From Allobosea vaviloviae (GTDB taxonomy: Bacteria; Pseudomonadota; Alphaproteobacteria; Rhizobiales; Beijerinckiaceae): DNA of 64,000 nt. The stretch's first letter is position 1; each line of letters begins with the position of its first letter. Both the position numbers and the translations under genes were made by a program. Shown one piece after another: positions 26,207-34,589 of this stretch. The notes beneath the pieces were generated by a model, which saw nothing but the letters and a program-made list of their open reading frames with translations, was not told the DNA's origin and did not search any database. The stretch lies in the NCBI RefSeq assembly GCF_001298265.1, contig NZ_LGSZ01000048.1:186001-250000 (forward strand), read 5' to 3'.

Positions 26207-26821
26207 CTATGTCGCGACGCCCAGCTTTCGCAGCTCCAGCCGCAGGTCGATGGGCTCGACGAAATGAACGGCCTGCATGCCCACTTTACGGGCTGTCTCG
26301 ACGTTCTTGGCGCTGTCGTCGATGAAAATGCAGTCGCCCGCCACGAGCCCATAGCGCTCGAACAGGATCTGGTAGATCTCCGGATCGGGCTTGACGACGC
26401 GCTCATGGGCGGACACCACGACGCCGTCGAAGCTTTGCAGGAAAGGGAAGCGGATCAGGCATTCCGCCCATTTCTCGCGCGAGAAATTGGTGATCGCGTA
26501 GACCTTCTCGCCGCACTCCCGCAGTTCCGCCAACACGGCGACGCTGTCCTCGATGATGCCGGGCACGGCGTCGTGCCAGCGTTCGTCATAGGCCCTGATC
26601 TGGCTCTCCCATTCCGGATGGCTGGCGACGAGCATGGCGACCGCCTCCTCCCAACTCCGGCCGCGATCCTGTTCCAGATTCCAGGCTGCGGTGCAGACAT
26701 TCCGCATGAACCAGGCGCGCTTCTCGTCATCGGGGATCAACTCGCGATAGACCAGCAGCGGGTCCCAGCGGATCAGGACATTGCCGACATCGAAGACGAC
26801 GGTGGGCGTCGTGGCAGGCAT
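26207..26821 (-). CDS. HAD-superfamily hydrolase
   Basis: A 204-residue HAD subfamily IA protein. It starts with VVFDVGNVLIRWDP (nucleophile D11), has motif II TNFS, motif III lysine in VVKPDPEIYQ and motif IV IFIDDSAKN. Length and motif style are like YihX and related sugar phosphate phosphatases. It is convergent with the isomerase (44-base gap) and divergent from msrQ. The same frame stays open far upstream, but the ATG at 26821 begins the conserved domain. Confidence 0.85.
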   Translation of the reverse strand: MPATTPTVVFDVGNVLIRWDPLLVYRELIPDDEKRAWFMRNVCTAAWNLEQDRGRSWEEAVAMLVASHPEWESQIRAYDERWHDAVPGIIEDSVAVLAELRECGEKVYAITNFSREKWAECLIRFPFLQSFDGVVVSAHERVVKPDPEIYQILFERYGLVAGDCIFIDDSAKNVETARKVGMQAVHFVEPIDLRLELRKLGVAT

Positions 26822-26962
26822 GGCTCGTTTCCCGTCGTGAGATCCGGCAGGCGGGTGGCAGGGGCAGGATTTGCAGGCGCTCACGTCCTTGTGTGTGCTC
26901 CTGCGAGACAGATGCGCGAACTCTCGCGTATCCGACGGGGAGAATGCAATGAGGAGAATGGC

Positions 26963-27865
26963 ATGAGCCCATCCTTGATCAGCTCGTGGCTGCCATGGAC
27001 AGATCGACAAGGGCGCTTCTCGGGCCTGCGCGCCGCGGCGTTCGCGCTGGTCCTCGTGCCGGCCCTGCTTCTGGCGGTCGATGCCTGGATGGGTCAGCTC
27101 GGCTCCAAACCCTGGACGCAGGCGGTCCACGACACCGGCACCTGGGCCGTGCGGCTGCTCCTGGTCACGCTGGCTGTCTCGCCGCTGCGGCGCATCCTCG
27201 ACTGGGGAAAGCTGATCGGCATCCGCCGCATGCTCGGGCTCTCCGTGCTCGCCTATGCGCTCGGCCATCTGGCGCTTTACTGCATCGATCTCGCCTTCGA
27301 CTGGGGGCTGATCCTCTCGGAGATCGTCAAGCGCTTCTACCTGCTTGTGGGCATCACGGCGTTGGTCGGGCTGGTTGCACTCGGCATGACCTCGACCGAC
27401 GGCATGATCCGGCGGATGGGCGCCAAACGCTGGCAGCGCCTGCACAATCTCATCTACGTCATCACCATGCTCGGGCTGCTGCATTTCGCTCTGCAGTCGA
27501 AGATCGACGTCACCCAGCCCGCGCTGGTGACAGGGCTGTTTGCGCTTCTGATGGTCTATCGCGGGCTCGACAAGCTCAAGATCTCGCTGACGACACCCGT
27601 CCTGATCGCCGCGGCGCTGGCGACCGGGCTTGCCACCGCATTGTGCGAAACCGCCTGGTACGCGCTCGCCACCGGCGTCTCCGCCTGGATGGTGTTTCAG
27701 GCCAATGCCGACTTCGTGGTCTATCAGGACCTCGCCTCGGTGCGGCCTGGTCATTGGGTGGCGCTCGCCGGGCTCACGGCCGCGCTCGCGGGTGCGTTTC
27801 GCCGCCCCAAGGCAAAGCCCGCCCGCAGGGTGAAAACCGGCGCGCCCGCTCGCGCTATGCCCTGA
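26963..27865 (+). CDS. msrQ: MsrQ-like heme-binding membrane subunit
   Basis: A 300-residue membrane protein with about six transmembrane helices, of the ferric-reductase/YedZ family. Typical elements are LAVSPLRRIL, GIRRMLGLSVLAYALGHL with a heme-ligand histidine, TSTDGMIRRMGAKRWQRLHNLIY and a later LHFAL histidine. MsrQ carries electrons from the quinone pool to the periplasmic methionine sulfoxide reductase MsrP. GAGGAG at 26951-26956 sets the start. No msrP is adjacent, which is unusual. The C-terminus is long and basic compared with E. coli MsrQ. Confidence 0.85.
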   Translation: MSPSLISSWLPWTDRQGRFSGLRAAAFALVLVPALLLAVDAWMGQLGSKPWTQAVHDTGTWAVRLLLVTLAVSPLRRILDWGKLIGIRRMLGLSVLAYALGHLALYCIDLAFDWGLILSEIVKRFYLLVGITALVGLVALGMTSTDGMIRRMGAKRWQRLHNLIYVITMLGLLHFALQSKIDVTQPALVTGLFALLMVYRGLDKLKISLTTPVLIAAALATGLATALCETAWYALATGVSAWMVFQANADFVVYQDLASVRPGHWVALAGLTAALAGAFRRPKAKPARRVKTGAPARAMP

Positions 27866-27931
27866 AGGCTTTGCGGCTGCCATGCCGCAATCGCGGTTGG
27901 CAGGTCCTGCCATAGGCTCTAACCCTATGGC

Positions 27932-29653
27932 ATGCCTGACGATCCGAATGCCCAACCGATAGCCGACATCGCGGACGCCGAGCTCGCTTCCGAGGGCGTC
28001 GCACCGGACGCCGGACGCAATTCCCCGTTCCTGCCGCTGCGTCAGCCGATCTTCCGTGCGGTCTGGTTCGCGAGCCTCGCCTCGAATTTCGGCGGCCTCG
28101 TCCAGATGGTCGGCGCGTCCTGGATGATGACCTCGATCGCCGATTCGCCGGACATGGTCGCGCTCGTGCAGGCCTCGACGACGCTACCGGTGATGCTGTT
28201 CTCGCTGGCGGCCGGCGCGATCTCCGACAATTACGACCGCCGCCGCATCATGCTGACGGCGCAGGGCTTCATGCTGGCGGTCTCGATCCTGCTCGCGCTG
28301 TCGGCCTGGCTCGACGTGATGACGCCCTGGCTGCTGCTCGGCTTCACCTTCCTGATCGGCTGCGGAACCGCGCTCAACAACCCGGCCTGGCAATCCTCCG
28401 TCGGCGACATGGTGCCGCGCCGCGACGTTCCGGCGGCGGTGACGCTCAACAGCGTCGCCTTCAACATCGCCCGCAGCGTCGGCCCCGCCATCGGCGGCGC
28501 GATCGTCGCCGCAGCCGGGGCGGTCGCCGCCTTCGTGATCAACGCCTTCAGCTATATCGCGCTCATCACCGTGCTGGCGCGCTGGCAGCCGCCGCGCGTC
28601 GAGCGCGTCTTGCCGCGCGAGACGCTGCTGATCGCGATGGGGGCCGGCGTTCGCTATATCGCGATGTCGCCCAATATCCGCAGCGTCATCCTGCGTTCCT
28701 TCGCGTTCGGCTTCGGCGGCATCGTCGCGCTGGCCCTGCTGCCGCTGATTGCGCGCGACCTCGTCAAGGGCGGGCCGCTGGTCTTCGGCGTTATGCTCGG
28801 CGCTTTCGGGGCCGGGGCCGTCGTCGGAGCCTTCATGAGCGCGCGGCTACGCCGGATGCTGACGACCGAGTCGCTGGTGCGCGCGACCTTCGCAGCCTAC
28901 GCGACCGCCGCCGCGATCATCGGCGTCAGCACGACGATGTGGCTGACCATGCCGGCGCTGGCCGTCGCGGGGGCCTGCTGGGTGCTGACGCTCTCGACCT
29001 TCAACGCGACGGTGCAGCTCTCGGCGCCACGCTGGGTCGTGGGCCGGGCGCTGGCGATCTACCAGATGGCGGCCTTCGGCGGGATGGCGGCGGGAAGCTG
29101 GGCCTGGGGCTATGCGACGCTGCATCTGGGAGCCGAGCAGGCGCTGCTGCTGTCGGCCTTTGCGCTGCTGATGGGCGCGGCGATCGGCCTGCGCTACCAA
29201 TTGCCGCCGCTGGAGGCGCTCAATCTCGATCCGCTGAGCCGCTGGCGCGAGCCCAAGGTCGCCGTCGACATCGAGCCGCGCAGCGGCCCGGTGATCGTCA
29301 CGATCGAATGGCTGATCCGCGAGGAGGACGTCGTCGAATTTCTCAAGGCCATGGCCGAGCGCCGCCGCATCCGCCGGCGCGACGGCGCGCGCCACTGGAC
29401 ACTGCTGCGCGACCTCACCGACGCCGAACTCTGGGTCGAGCGCTATGACAGCCCGACCTGGGTCGAATATGTCCGCCAGGCGCAAAGGGTGACGCAGGCC
29501 GACGCCGATATCGGTGATCGGGTCAGGGCGCTGCACAAGGGACCCAACCCGCCCGTGGTCCACCGGATGATCGAGCGTGAGACCGCGACCCTGCCACGCG
29601 GCCTGCCGATGCAGCATCAGCACCCGCCGGAGCCGACGGGCCATAACGGCTGA
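27932..29653 (+). CDS. MFS transporter with C-terminal soluble domain (MFS_3 type)
   Basis: A 573-residue protein. Residues about 35-425 form a twelve-helix major facilitator of the enterobactin-exporter (EntS/MFS_3) kind: RQPIFRAVWFASLASNFG opens it and the loop DNYDRRR is the MFS signature between helices 2 and 3. From about residue 445 a cytoplasmic domain of about 100 residues follows, with GPVIVTIEWLIREED and WVERYDSPTWVEY, like a dimeric alpha-beta (ferredoxin-like) domain. It is an inner-membrane exporter of unknown substrate. Confidence 0.82.
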   Translation: MPDDPNAQPIADIADAELASEGVAPDAGRNSPFLPLRQPIFRAVWFASLASNFGGLVQMVGASWMMTSIADSPDMVALVQASTTLPVMLFSLAAGAISDNYDRRRIMLTAQGFMLAVSILLALSAWLDVMTPWLLLGFTFLIGCGTALNNPAWQSSVGDMVPRRDVPAAVTLNSVAFNIARSVGPAIGGAIVAAAGAVAAFVINAFSYIALITVLARWQPPRVERVLPRETLLIAMGAGVRYIAMSPNIRSVILRSFAFGFGGIVALALLPLIARDLVKGGPLVFGVMLGAFGAGAVVGAFMSARLRRMLTTESLVRATFAAYATAAAIIGVSTTMWLTMPALAVAGACWVLTLSTFNATVQLSAPRWVVGRALAIYQMAAFGGMAAGSWAWGYATLHLGAEQALLLSAFALLMGAAIGLRYQLPPLEALNLDPLSRWREPKVAVDIEPRSGPVIVTIEWLIREEDVVEFLKAMAERRRIRRRDGARHWTLLRDLTDAELWVERYDSPTWVEYVRQAQRVTQADADIGDRVRALHKGPNPPVVHRMIERETATLPRGLPMQHQHPPEPTGHNG

Positions 29654-29687
29654 CGGCCAGGCGTCAGCCCACCATCCGCAAGACCGG

Positions 29688-30485
29688 TCAGCCGACGATC
29701 CAGAGTCCGGCCAGGCCGAACAGGCCGACCACGATCCGCCACCAGGCGAAGACGGCGAAGCCGCGCTTCGAGACGAAGTCGAGGAAGCTGCGCACCACGA
29801 CCAGCGCCGCGAAGAAGGCGCAGACGAAGCCGATGACGATCAGCGTCATGTCGTCGAAGCTCAATGTCTTGTAGCTCTTGAGCAAATCGTAGGCGAAGGC
29901 GCCGACCATGGTCGGCATGGCCAGGAAGAAGGAGAATTCCGCCGCGGCGCGCTTGCTCGATCCCAGCAGCATGGCCCCGACGATGGTCGAGCCGGAGCGC
30001 GACACGCCGGGGATCATCGCCAGGCACTGGATCAGGCCGATCTTGAAATACATCGGCAGCGGGAAGGTCGTGGCGTCCTGATATTTCTCCTCGAGTTCGA
30101 GATCATCGACCACGAGCAGGATCAGCCCGCCCGCGATCAGCGCGCAGCAGACGATGAAGGGGTTGAACAGCACCCCCTTGATGAAGCCGTGCAGCACCGC
30201 GCCGATCAGCGCGGCCGGCAGGAAGGCGACGAGCACGCCGAGGACGAAGCGTCGCGCGGCGGGGTCTGTGGGGATCCTGCGGGCGATATCGAGCAGGCGG
30301 CGGAAATAGACCAGCGTGATCGCCAGGATCGCGCCGAGCTGAACCAGGACCTCGAAGGATTTGCCGTTGGACTCAAAGCCGAGGAAATGCCCGAGCAGCA
30401 GCAGATGCCCGGTCGACGAGACCGGCAGGAATTCCGTCAGGCCTTCGACAATGCCGAGGACGGCCGCTTCGATCCAGTTTTCCAT
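29688..30485 (-). CDS. uppP: Undecaprenyl-diphosphatase
   Basis: A 265-residue integral membrane protein of the BacA/UppP family. It shows the two hallmark motifs: [18 protein letters not shown] at the N-terminus with the catalytic glutamates, and [10 protein letters not shown] later, with Ser and Arg. It removes a phosphate from undecaprenyl diphosphate on the periplasmic side and so recycles the lipid carrier of peptidoglycan and surface glycans. It is convergent with the MFS gene (34-base gap). Though it would serve the glycan locus, it is likely a housekeeping gene. Confidence 0.95.
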   Translation of the reverse strand: MENWIEAAVLGIVEGLTEFLPVSSTGHLLLLGHFLGFESNGKSFEVLVQLGAILAITLVYFRRLLDIARRIPTDPAARRFVLGVLVAFLPAALIGAVLHGFIKGVLFNPFIVCCALIAGGLILLVVDDLELEEKYQDATTFPLPMYFKIGLIQCLAMIPGVSRSGSTIVGAMLLGSSKRAAAEFSFFLAMPTMVGAFAYDLLKSYKTLSFDDMTLIVIGFVCAFFAALVVVRSFLDFVSKRGFAVFAWWRIVVGLFGLAGLWIVG

Positions 30486-30734
30486 CGGGGGAGTGTCCTC
30501 GTGCGGTCCAAGGCTTTGTGCAGTGCGGCATCCTTAAGCCCCCGGCCTGCATAATCCCAGCCCTTTGCGAATTGGTTACCAAATACCGAACCCATTCAGC
30601 AGGAATCGCAGCCAATGCGCCCTGCCGGGTTGTGAGGCTCGCCAGCCGGCTCTATAGCGAGCGCCCAGCGCATATCGGGATGCGTTTCATCCTGCGGCCC
30701 TGCTTCAGCCGCACCTGCCTGCTTCAAGAGTGCC

Positions 30735-31427
30735 ATGGCGACCCTTTATCATTACCCGCTGTGTCCGCATTCGCGCTTCATCCGTCTCGTGCTCGGCGAG
30801 TTCGGCCTCGAGGCCGCGCTGGTCGAAGAACGCGTCTGGGAGCGCAGGCGCGAGTTCCTCGAGATGAACCCGGCCGGCACGACCCCGGTCTTCCGCGAGG
30901 AGAACGGGCTCGCCATTCCCGGCGCCGGCCCGATCGCGGAATATCTCGACGAAACGCGCGGGCTGGCCCTTGGCGAGCGCCGGCTGTTGCCGGAGGGACC
31001 CGGCGAGCGCGTCGAGGTTCGCCGGCTGCTCGACTGGTTCTCGCTGAAATTCAACGAGGAGATCACCGGCCCGCTCGTGCTGGAGAAGGTGATGAAGCGC
31101 TTCATGGCCCGCGACGACGGCGGCGGACCGCCCGAGATGAGCGCGATCCGCGCCGCGCGCGCCAATGTGCGCTATCATCTGCGCTACATCGCCTGGCTGA
31201 CAGCCAAGCGGAACTGGCTGGCAGGCTCGAAACTGAGCTATGCCGATCTCGCCGCGGCGGCGCATCTCTCCTGCGTCGACTATCTCGGCGACGTGCCCTG
31301 GGAAGAGGACGAGGCGGCCCGCGCATGGTATGCGAGGATCAAATCCCGGCCGAGCTTCCGGCCCCTGCTGAACGACCGGATGCCGGGCATGGCGCCGAGC
31401 GCCCATTACGACAACCTCGATTTTTGA
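30735..31427 (+). CDS. Glutathione S-transferase family protein
   Basis: A 230-residue protein with an N-terminal thioredoxin-like domain ([16 protein letters not shown], with a cis-Pro loop NPAGTTPVF) and an all-helical C-terminal domain containing [12 protein letters not shown]. These are the GST fold elements. It likely acts in detoxification or redox chemistry with glutathione. Its stop overlaps the TTG start of queG, so the two genes and the following SDR gene form one unit. Confidence 0.88.
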   Translation: MATLYHYPLCPHSRFIRLVLGEFGLEAALVEERVWERRREFLEMNPAGTTPVFREENGLAIPGAGPIAEYLDETRGLALGERRLLPEGPGERVEVRRLLDWFSLKFNEEITGPLVLEKVMKRFMARDDGGGPPEMSAIRAARANVRYHLRYIAWLTAKRNWLAGSKLSYADLAAAAHLSCVDYLGDVPWEEDEAARAWYARIKSRPSFRPLLNDRMPGMAPSAHYDNLDF

Positions 31428-32563
31428 AGGCCGACCGCCTCAAGCAGGCGGTCCTCGCCCGCGCTGTCGCTGAGGGGTTCTCCGTCGCGCGGGTCGCTGC
31501 CGTCGATGCCATTCCCGACGCGCCGGCCAGGCTCGCGGCCTGGCTGGCGCAGGGCCACCATGGCGAGATGGGCTGGATGGAGGAGCGCAGCGACCAGCGC
31601 GCCGACCCACAAAGGCTGTGGAGCGAGGCGAAATCGGTCGTGATGCTCGGCATGAGCTATGCGCCCGACAGCGACCCGCTCGCCATCCTCTCGCAGAACG
31701 ACAAGGCCGCGATCTCGCTCTATGCGCGCCGTCGCGATTATCACGACGTCATCAAGGGCAAGCTCAAAAGCGTGGCCGGGCTCCTGGCGGCGCAGGGCGG
31801 GGTCGACGTCAAGGTCTTTGTCGATACCGCGCCGGTGATGGAGAAGCCGCTGGCGCAGGCGGCCGGCCTCGGCTGGCAGGGCAAGCACACGGTCCTGGTC
31901 TCGCGCGAGCACGGCTCGTGGCTCTTCCTCGGCGCGATCTACACGACCGCCGAACTGCCTGCGGACGCGCCCGAAACCGACCATTGCGGCTCCTGCCGGC
32001 GCTGCCTCGACATTTGCCCGACCGACGCCTTCCCGGCACCCTACCAGCTCGATTCGCGCCGCTGCATCGCCTATCTCACCATCGAGCATGCCGGCCATAT
32101 CGATGAAGGCTTACGCGCCGGCATCGGCAACCGCGTCTTCGGCTGCGACGACTGCCTCGCCGTCTGCCCCTGGAACAAGTTTGCGGAGGCCGCGCAGGAA
32201 ACCCGCCTGGCGCTGCGCGACGGGCTCGACGCCCTGCCCTTGGCCGATCTCGCTGGGCTCGACGACGCCGCGTTCCGCACGCTGTTTTCCGGCACGCCGG
32301 TGAAGCGCACGGGCCGCGACCGCTTCATCCGCAATGTGCTGATCGCGATCGGCAACAGCGGTCGGCCGGAGCTGGCCGTCAGCGCCGCCGCGCTCATCTG
32401 CGACCCCTCGCCGCTGGTGCGCGCCATGGCGGCCTGGGCTTTGATCAAGCTCGACCCGGTGCAGGCCGGCACCTTCGCTGCCGCGGCGCTGGCATCGGAA
32501 AGCGATATCGACGTCCGCCGCGAATGGCTTGCGTTAACGCCCGAACCGGAAAGCGCCTCATGA
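31424..32563 (+). CDS. queG: Epoxyqueuosine reductase
   Basis: A 379-residue iron-sulfur and cobalamin enzyme that reduces epoxyqueuosine to queuosine in tRNA. It shows [12 protein letters not shown] with the catalytic Asp, two ferredoxin-type clusters [12 protein letters not shown] and CDDCLAVCP, and a C-terminal HEAT-like extension. The only reasonable start is TTG 31424, which overlaps the GST stop by 4 bases; no ATG exists early in the frame. The following SDR gene overlaps by ATGA. Confidence 0.92.
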   Translation: MKADRLKQAVLARAVAEGFSVARVAAVDAIPDAPARLAAWLAQGHHGEMGWMEERSDQRADPQRLWSEAKSVVMLGMSYAPDSDPLAILSQNDKAAISLYARRRDYHDVIKGKLKSVAGLLAAQGGVDVKVFVDTAPVMEKPLAQAAGLGWQGKHTVLVSREHGSWLFLGAIYTTAELPADAPETDHCGSCRRCLDICPTDAFPAPYQLDSRRCIAYLTIEHAGHIDEGLRAGIGNRVFGCDDCLAVCPWNKFAEAAQETRLALRDGLDALPLADLAGLDDAAFRTLFSGTPVKRTGRDRFIRNVLIAIGNSGRPELAVSAAALICDPSPLVRAMAAWALIKLDPVQAGTFAAAALASESDIDVRREWLALTPEPESAS

Positions 32564-33423
32564 AGCTCGTCATCCTCGGCCTCGGCTATTCCGCCGGCTT
32601 CTTCGCACGCGCAGCCCTGGCGCGGGGATGGGAGGTCACCGGCACCGTGCGCTCGGCGGAGAAGGCGGCGCGCCTGAGCCGCGAGGGCATCCGCACGCTG
32701 GTCTTCGACGGTTTCGCCGTGTCCTCCTTTCTCGCCCGGGCCATCGCGGAGGCTGAAGCCGTGCTGGTCTCGGTGCAGCCGGGCGAGGCTGGCGACCCGG
32801 CTCTCGCCTGCCTGAGCAAGGAGCTGGCGGTGGCGCCGGAGCTGCGCTGGATCGGCTATCTCTCGACGATCGGCGTCTATGGCGACCATGACGGCGCCTG
32901 GATCGACGAGACGACAGCGCCACGGCCGAGCTTTCGCTCGCAGCTGCGGCTCGCCATCGAGCGCGACTGGCTGGCGCTGGGCGAGCGCAGCGGCAAGGCG
33001 GTACAGATCTTCCGGCTGTCGGGCATCTACGGACCTGGCCGCAACCCGATCGTCAAGCTGCGGCAGGGCAAGGCGACCCGGCTGGTCAAGCCGGGCCAGG
33101 TCTTCAACCGCATCCATGTCGACGACATCACTGGGGTGCTGATGGCCTCGCTTGAACGCCCGCGCCAGGGCGCGATCTACAACGTCACCGATGACGAGCC
33201 GGCCCCGCCGCAGGATGTCGTGAGCTTCGCCGCCAGCCTCACCGGGCTCGAACCTCCGCCGGAGATTCCCTTTGACCCGGCAAAGCTCTCGCCGATGGCG
33301 GCCAGCTTCTACGGCGAGAACAAGCGTGTCTCGAACGCGCTGGTCAAAGGCGAGTTCGGCTACAGCTTCCGCTATCCGACCTATCGCGAGGCGCTCAGGG
33401 CGCTGGCCATGTCAGGGGAATAA
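32560..33423 (+). CDS. NAD-dependent epimerase/dehydratase family SDR (YeeZ-like)
   Basis: A 287-residue SDR-fold protein. It starts [19 protein letters not shown], a GxGxxxG-type nucleotide motif, and contains [19 protein letters not shown] and GIYGPGRNP. The full YxxxK is absent in the usual place (RSQLRLAIE), as in YeeZ-type proteins, so its enzymatic role is uncertain. It shares ATGA with queG and ends just before the palindromic repeat at 33437-33516. Confidence 0.8.
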   Translation: MKLVILGLGYSAGFFARAALARGWEVTGTVRSAEKAARLSREGIRTLVFDGFAVSSFLARAIAEAEAVLVSVQPGEAGDPALACLSKELAVAPELRWIGYLSTIGVYGDHDGAWIDETTAPRPSFRSQLRLAIERDWLALGERSGKAVQIFRLSGIYGPGRNPIVKLRQGKATRLVKPGQVFNRIHVDDITGVLMASLERPRQGAIYNVTDDEPAPPQDVVSFAASLTGLEPPPEIPFDPAKLSPMAASFYGENKRVSNALVKGEFGYSFRYPTYREALRALAMSGE

Positions 33424-33436
33424 GGCACGCCGCACC

Positions 33437-33516
33437 CGTCATTGCGAGCGCAGCGAAGCAATCCAGAGGGCTCGCTCTACGTCTTCCTGGATTGCTTCGC
33501 TGCGCTCGCAATGACG
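33437..33516. repeat. Perfect 30-bp inverted repeat, REP/MITE-like, possible bidirectional terminator
   Basis: The 30 bases 33437-33466 are the exact reverse complement of 33487-33516, with a 20-base spacer. The arm contains GTCATTGCGAGCG and GAAGCAATCCAG, a dispersed repeat type I know from many proteobacterial genomes. It sits precisely between two convergent genes and would form a very stable hairpin in either transcript. Confidence 0.9.
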
Positions 33517-33526
33517 AGGAGGCTCG

Positions 33527-34486
33527 TCACGCCGCGTAGCGCTGCCCCTCGTCGCCGTAATAGGCGACATAGCGCTGGTCGATCGCCGCCACGGGCAGGA
33601 TGACCAGCACGTCGGTGGTGCCGAACTGACGGTCGACGACGGCGCCGGTGCCGAAGCGGGCGCCGAGCCGCAGATAGCCCTTGATCAGGGGCGGCATCTG
33701 CTTCAGCGCGAGCTTGGCGTCGACCATCTCCGCCGGCAAACGATCCATCGGGACATGGCGCTCCTGACGCGCGGCCGCGCTCCATTCGCCCGCCGAGTTC
33801 GCATGGTGATGCAGGAAGCTCAGCGGCAAGGCGAGCGCATCGGGGTCCGTGCCGTCGAAGCTTGCGCAGCCGAACATCGCGTCGATGCGGTGGTGGCGGA
33901 TATAGGCCCAGATGCCGTGCCAGAGCAGCTCGACCGTCTTCTTGCTGCGGTAGGGTTCGAGCACGCAGGAGCGGCCGAGTTCGAGGAAGCGCTGGCCGGG
34001 ATGCGCGGCGATCATCGGCGCGAGATCGAATTCGCCCTGCGTATAGAAGCCGCCGAGCCGGGCCGCCGCACTCTGGCGCATCAGCCTGTAGGTGCCAACG
34101 ATCTTCGGCTTGACGCCGCCGAAGCGGCCGCGCGCGGCATGGTCGATGACGAGCAGATGGTCGCAAGCCGCGTCGAACCGGTCGGCGTCGCGGCGGAACA
34201 TGCGCGAGACCACGTCGGGCTTGGCCGACATCTCCTGATAGAACACGCGGTAGCGCAGGCGCTGCGCCCGCCAGATCTCGCTCGGCCCGCGCGCCAGCCT
34301 GACCTCGAGCGACCCCGAGCGGCCGAGCGTGCCCGACAGCGGATCGGCTGCGGCGGATGGGCGAGCGAGGCGGCGGACCGTGTCGCCGGCGATCAGCTTC
34401 AACGGCGAGAAGCGCGCGAACAGAAGGCTCCCCACCGGCTGATGCCGAGCCGGCTCAGCCGGGTATCCGTGGAGGTTTCGTGCCAT
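33527..34486 (-). CDS. olsB: L-ornithine N(alpha)-acyltransferase (OlsB-like)
   Basis: A 319-residue GNAT-fold enzyme resembling rhizobial OlsB, which N-acylates ornithine with a 3-hydroxy fatty acid to make lyso-ornithine lipid. Landmarks are LEVRLARGPSEIWRAQRLRYRVF near residue 60, FDAACDHLLVID, a central IVGTYRLMR strand and LELGRSCVLEPYR. ATG 34486 was taken instead of the longer frame to 34522. The olsA partner is not in the window. It acts at the inner face of the cytoplasmic membrane. Confidence 0.85.
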   Translation of the reverse strand: MARNLHGYPAEPARHQPVGSLLFARFSPLKLIAGDTVRRLARPSAAADPLSGTLGRSGSLEVRLARGPSEIWRAQRLRYRVFYQEMSAKPDVVSRMFRRDADRFDAACDHLLVIDHAARGRFGGVKPKIVGTYRLMRQSAAARLGGFYTQGEFDLAPMIAAHPGQRFLELGRSCVLEPYRSKKTVELLWHGIWAYIRHHRIDAMFGCASFDGTDPDALALPLSFLHHHANSAGEWSAAARQERHVPMDRLPAEMVDAKLALKQMPPLIKGYLRLGARFGTGAVVDRQFGTTDVLVILPVAAIDQRYVAYYGDEGQRYAA

Positions 34487-34589
34487 GGCTCGTCTTGTTC
34501 CACCGGCCGCCAATTCTGGCAATCGGGACTCTTTGCGCCCGATGTCTGACAGGATCGCGACAGAACTGCGTCGGAGCGGTGACGGTGCC

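Noticed and set aside
26207..27955. 582-codon minus-strand frame extending the HAD hydrolase upstream
   Set aside because: The extension is antisense to msrQ and has no family likeness; the HAD domain starts at ATG 26821.
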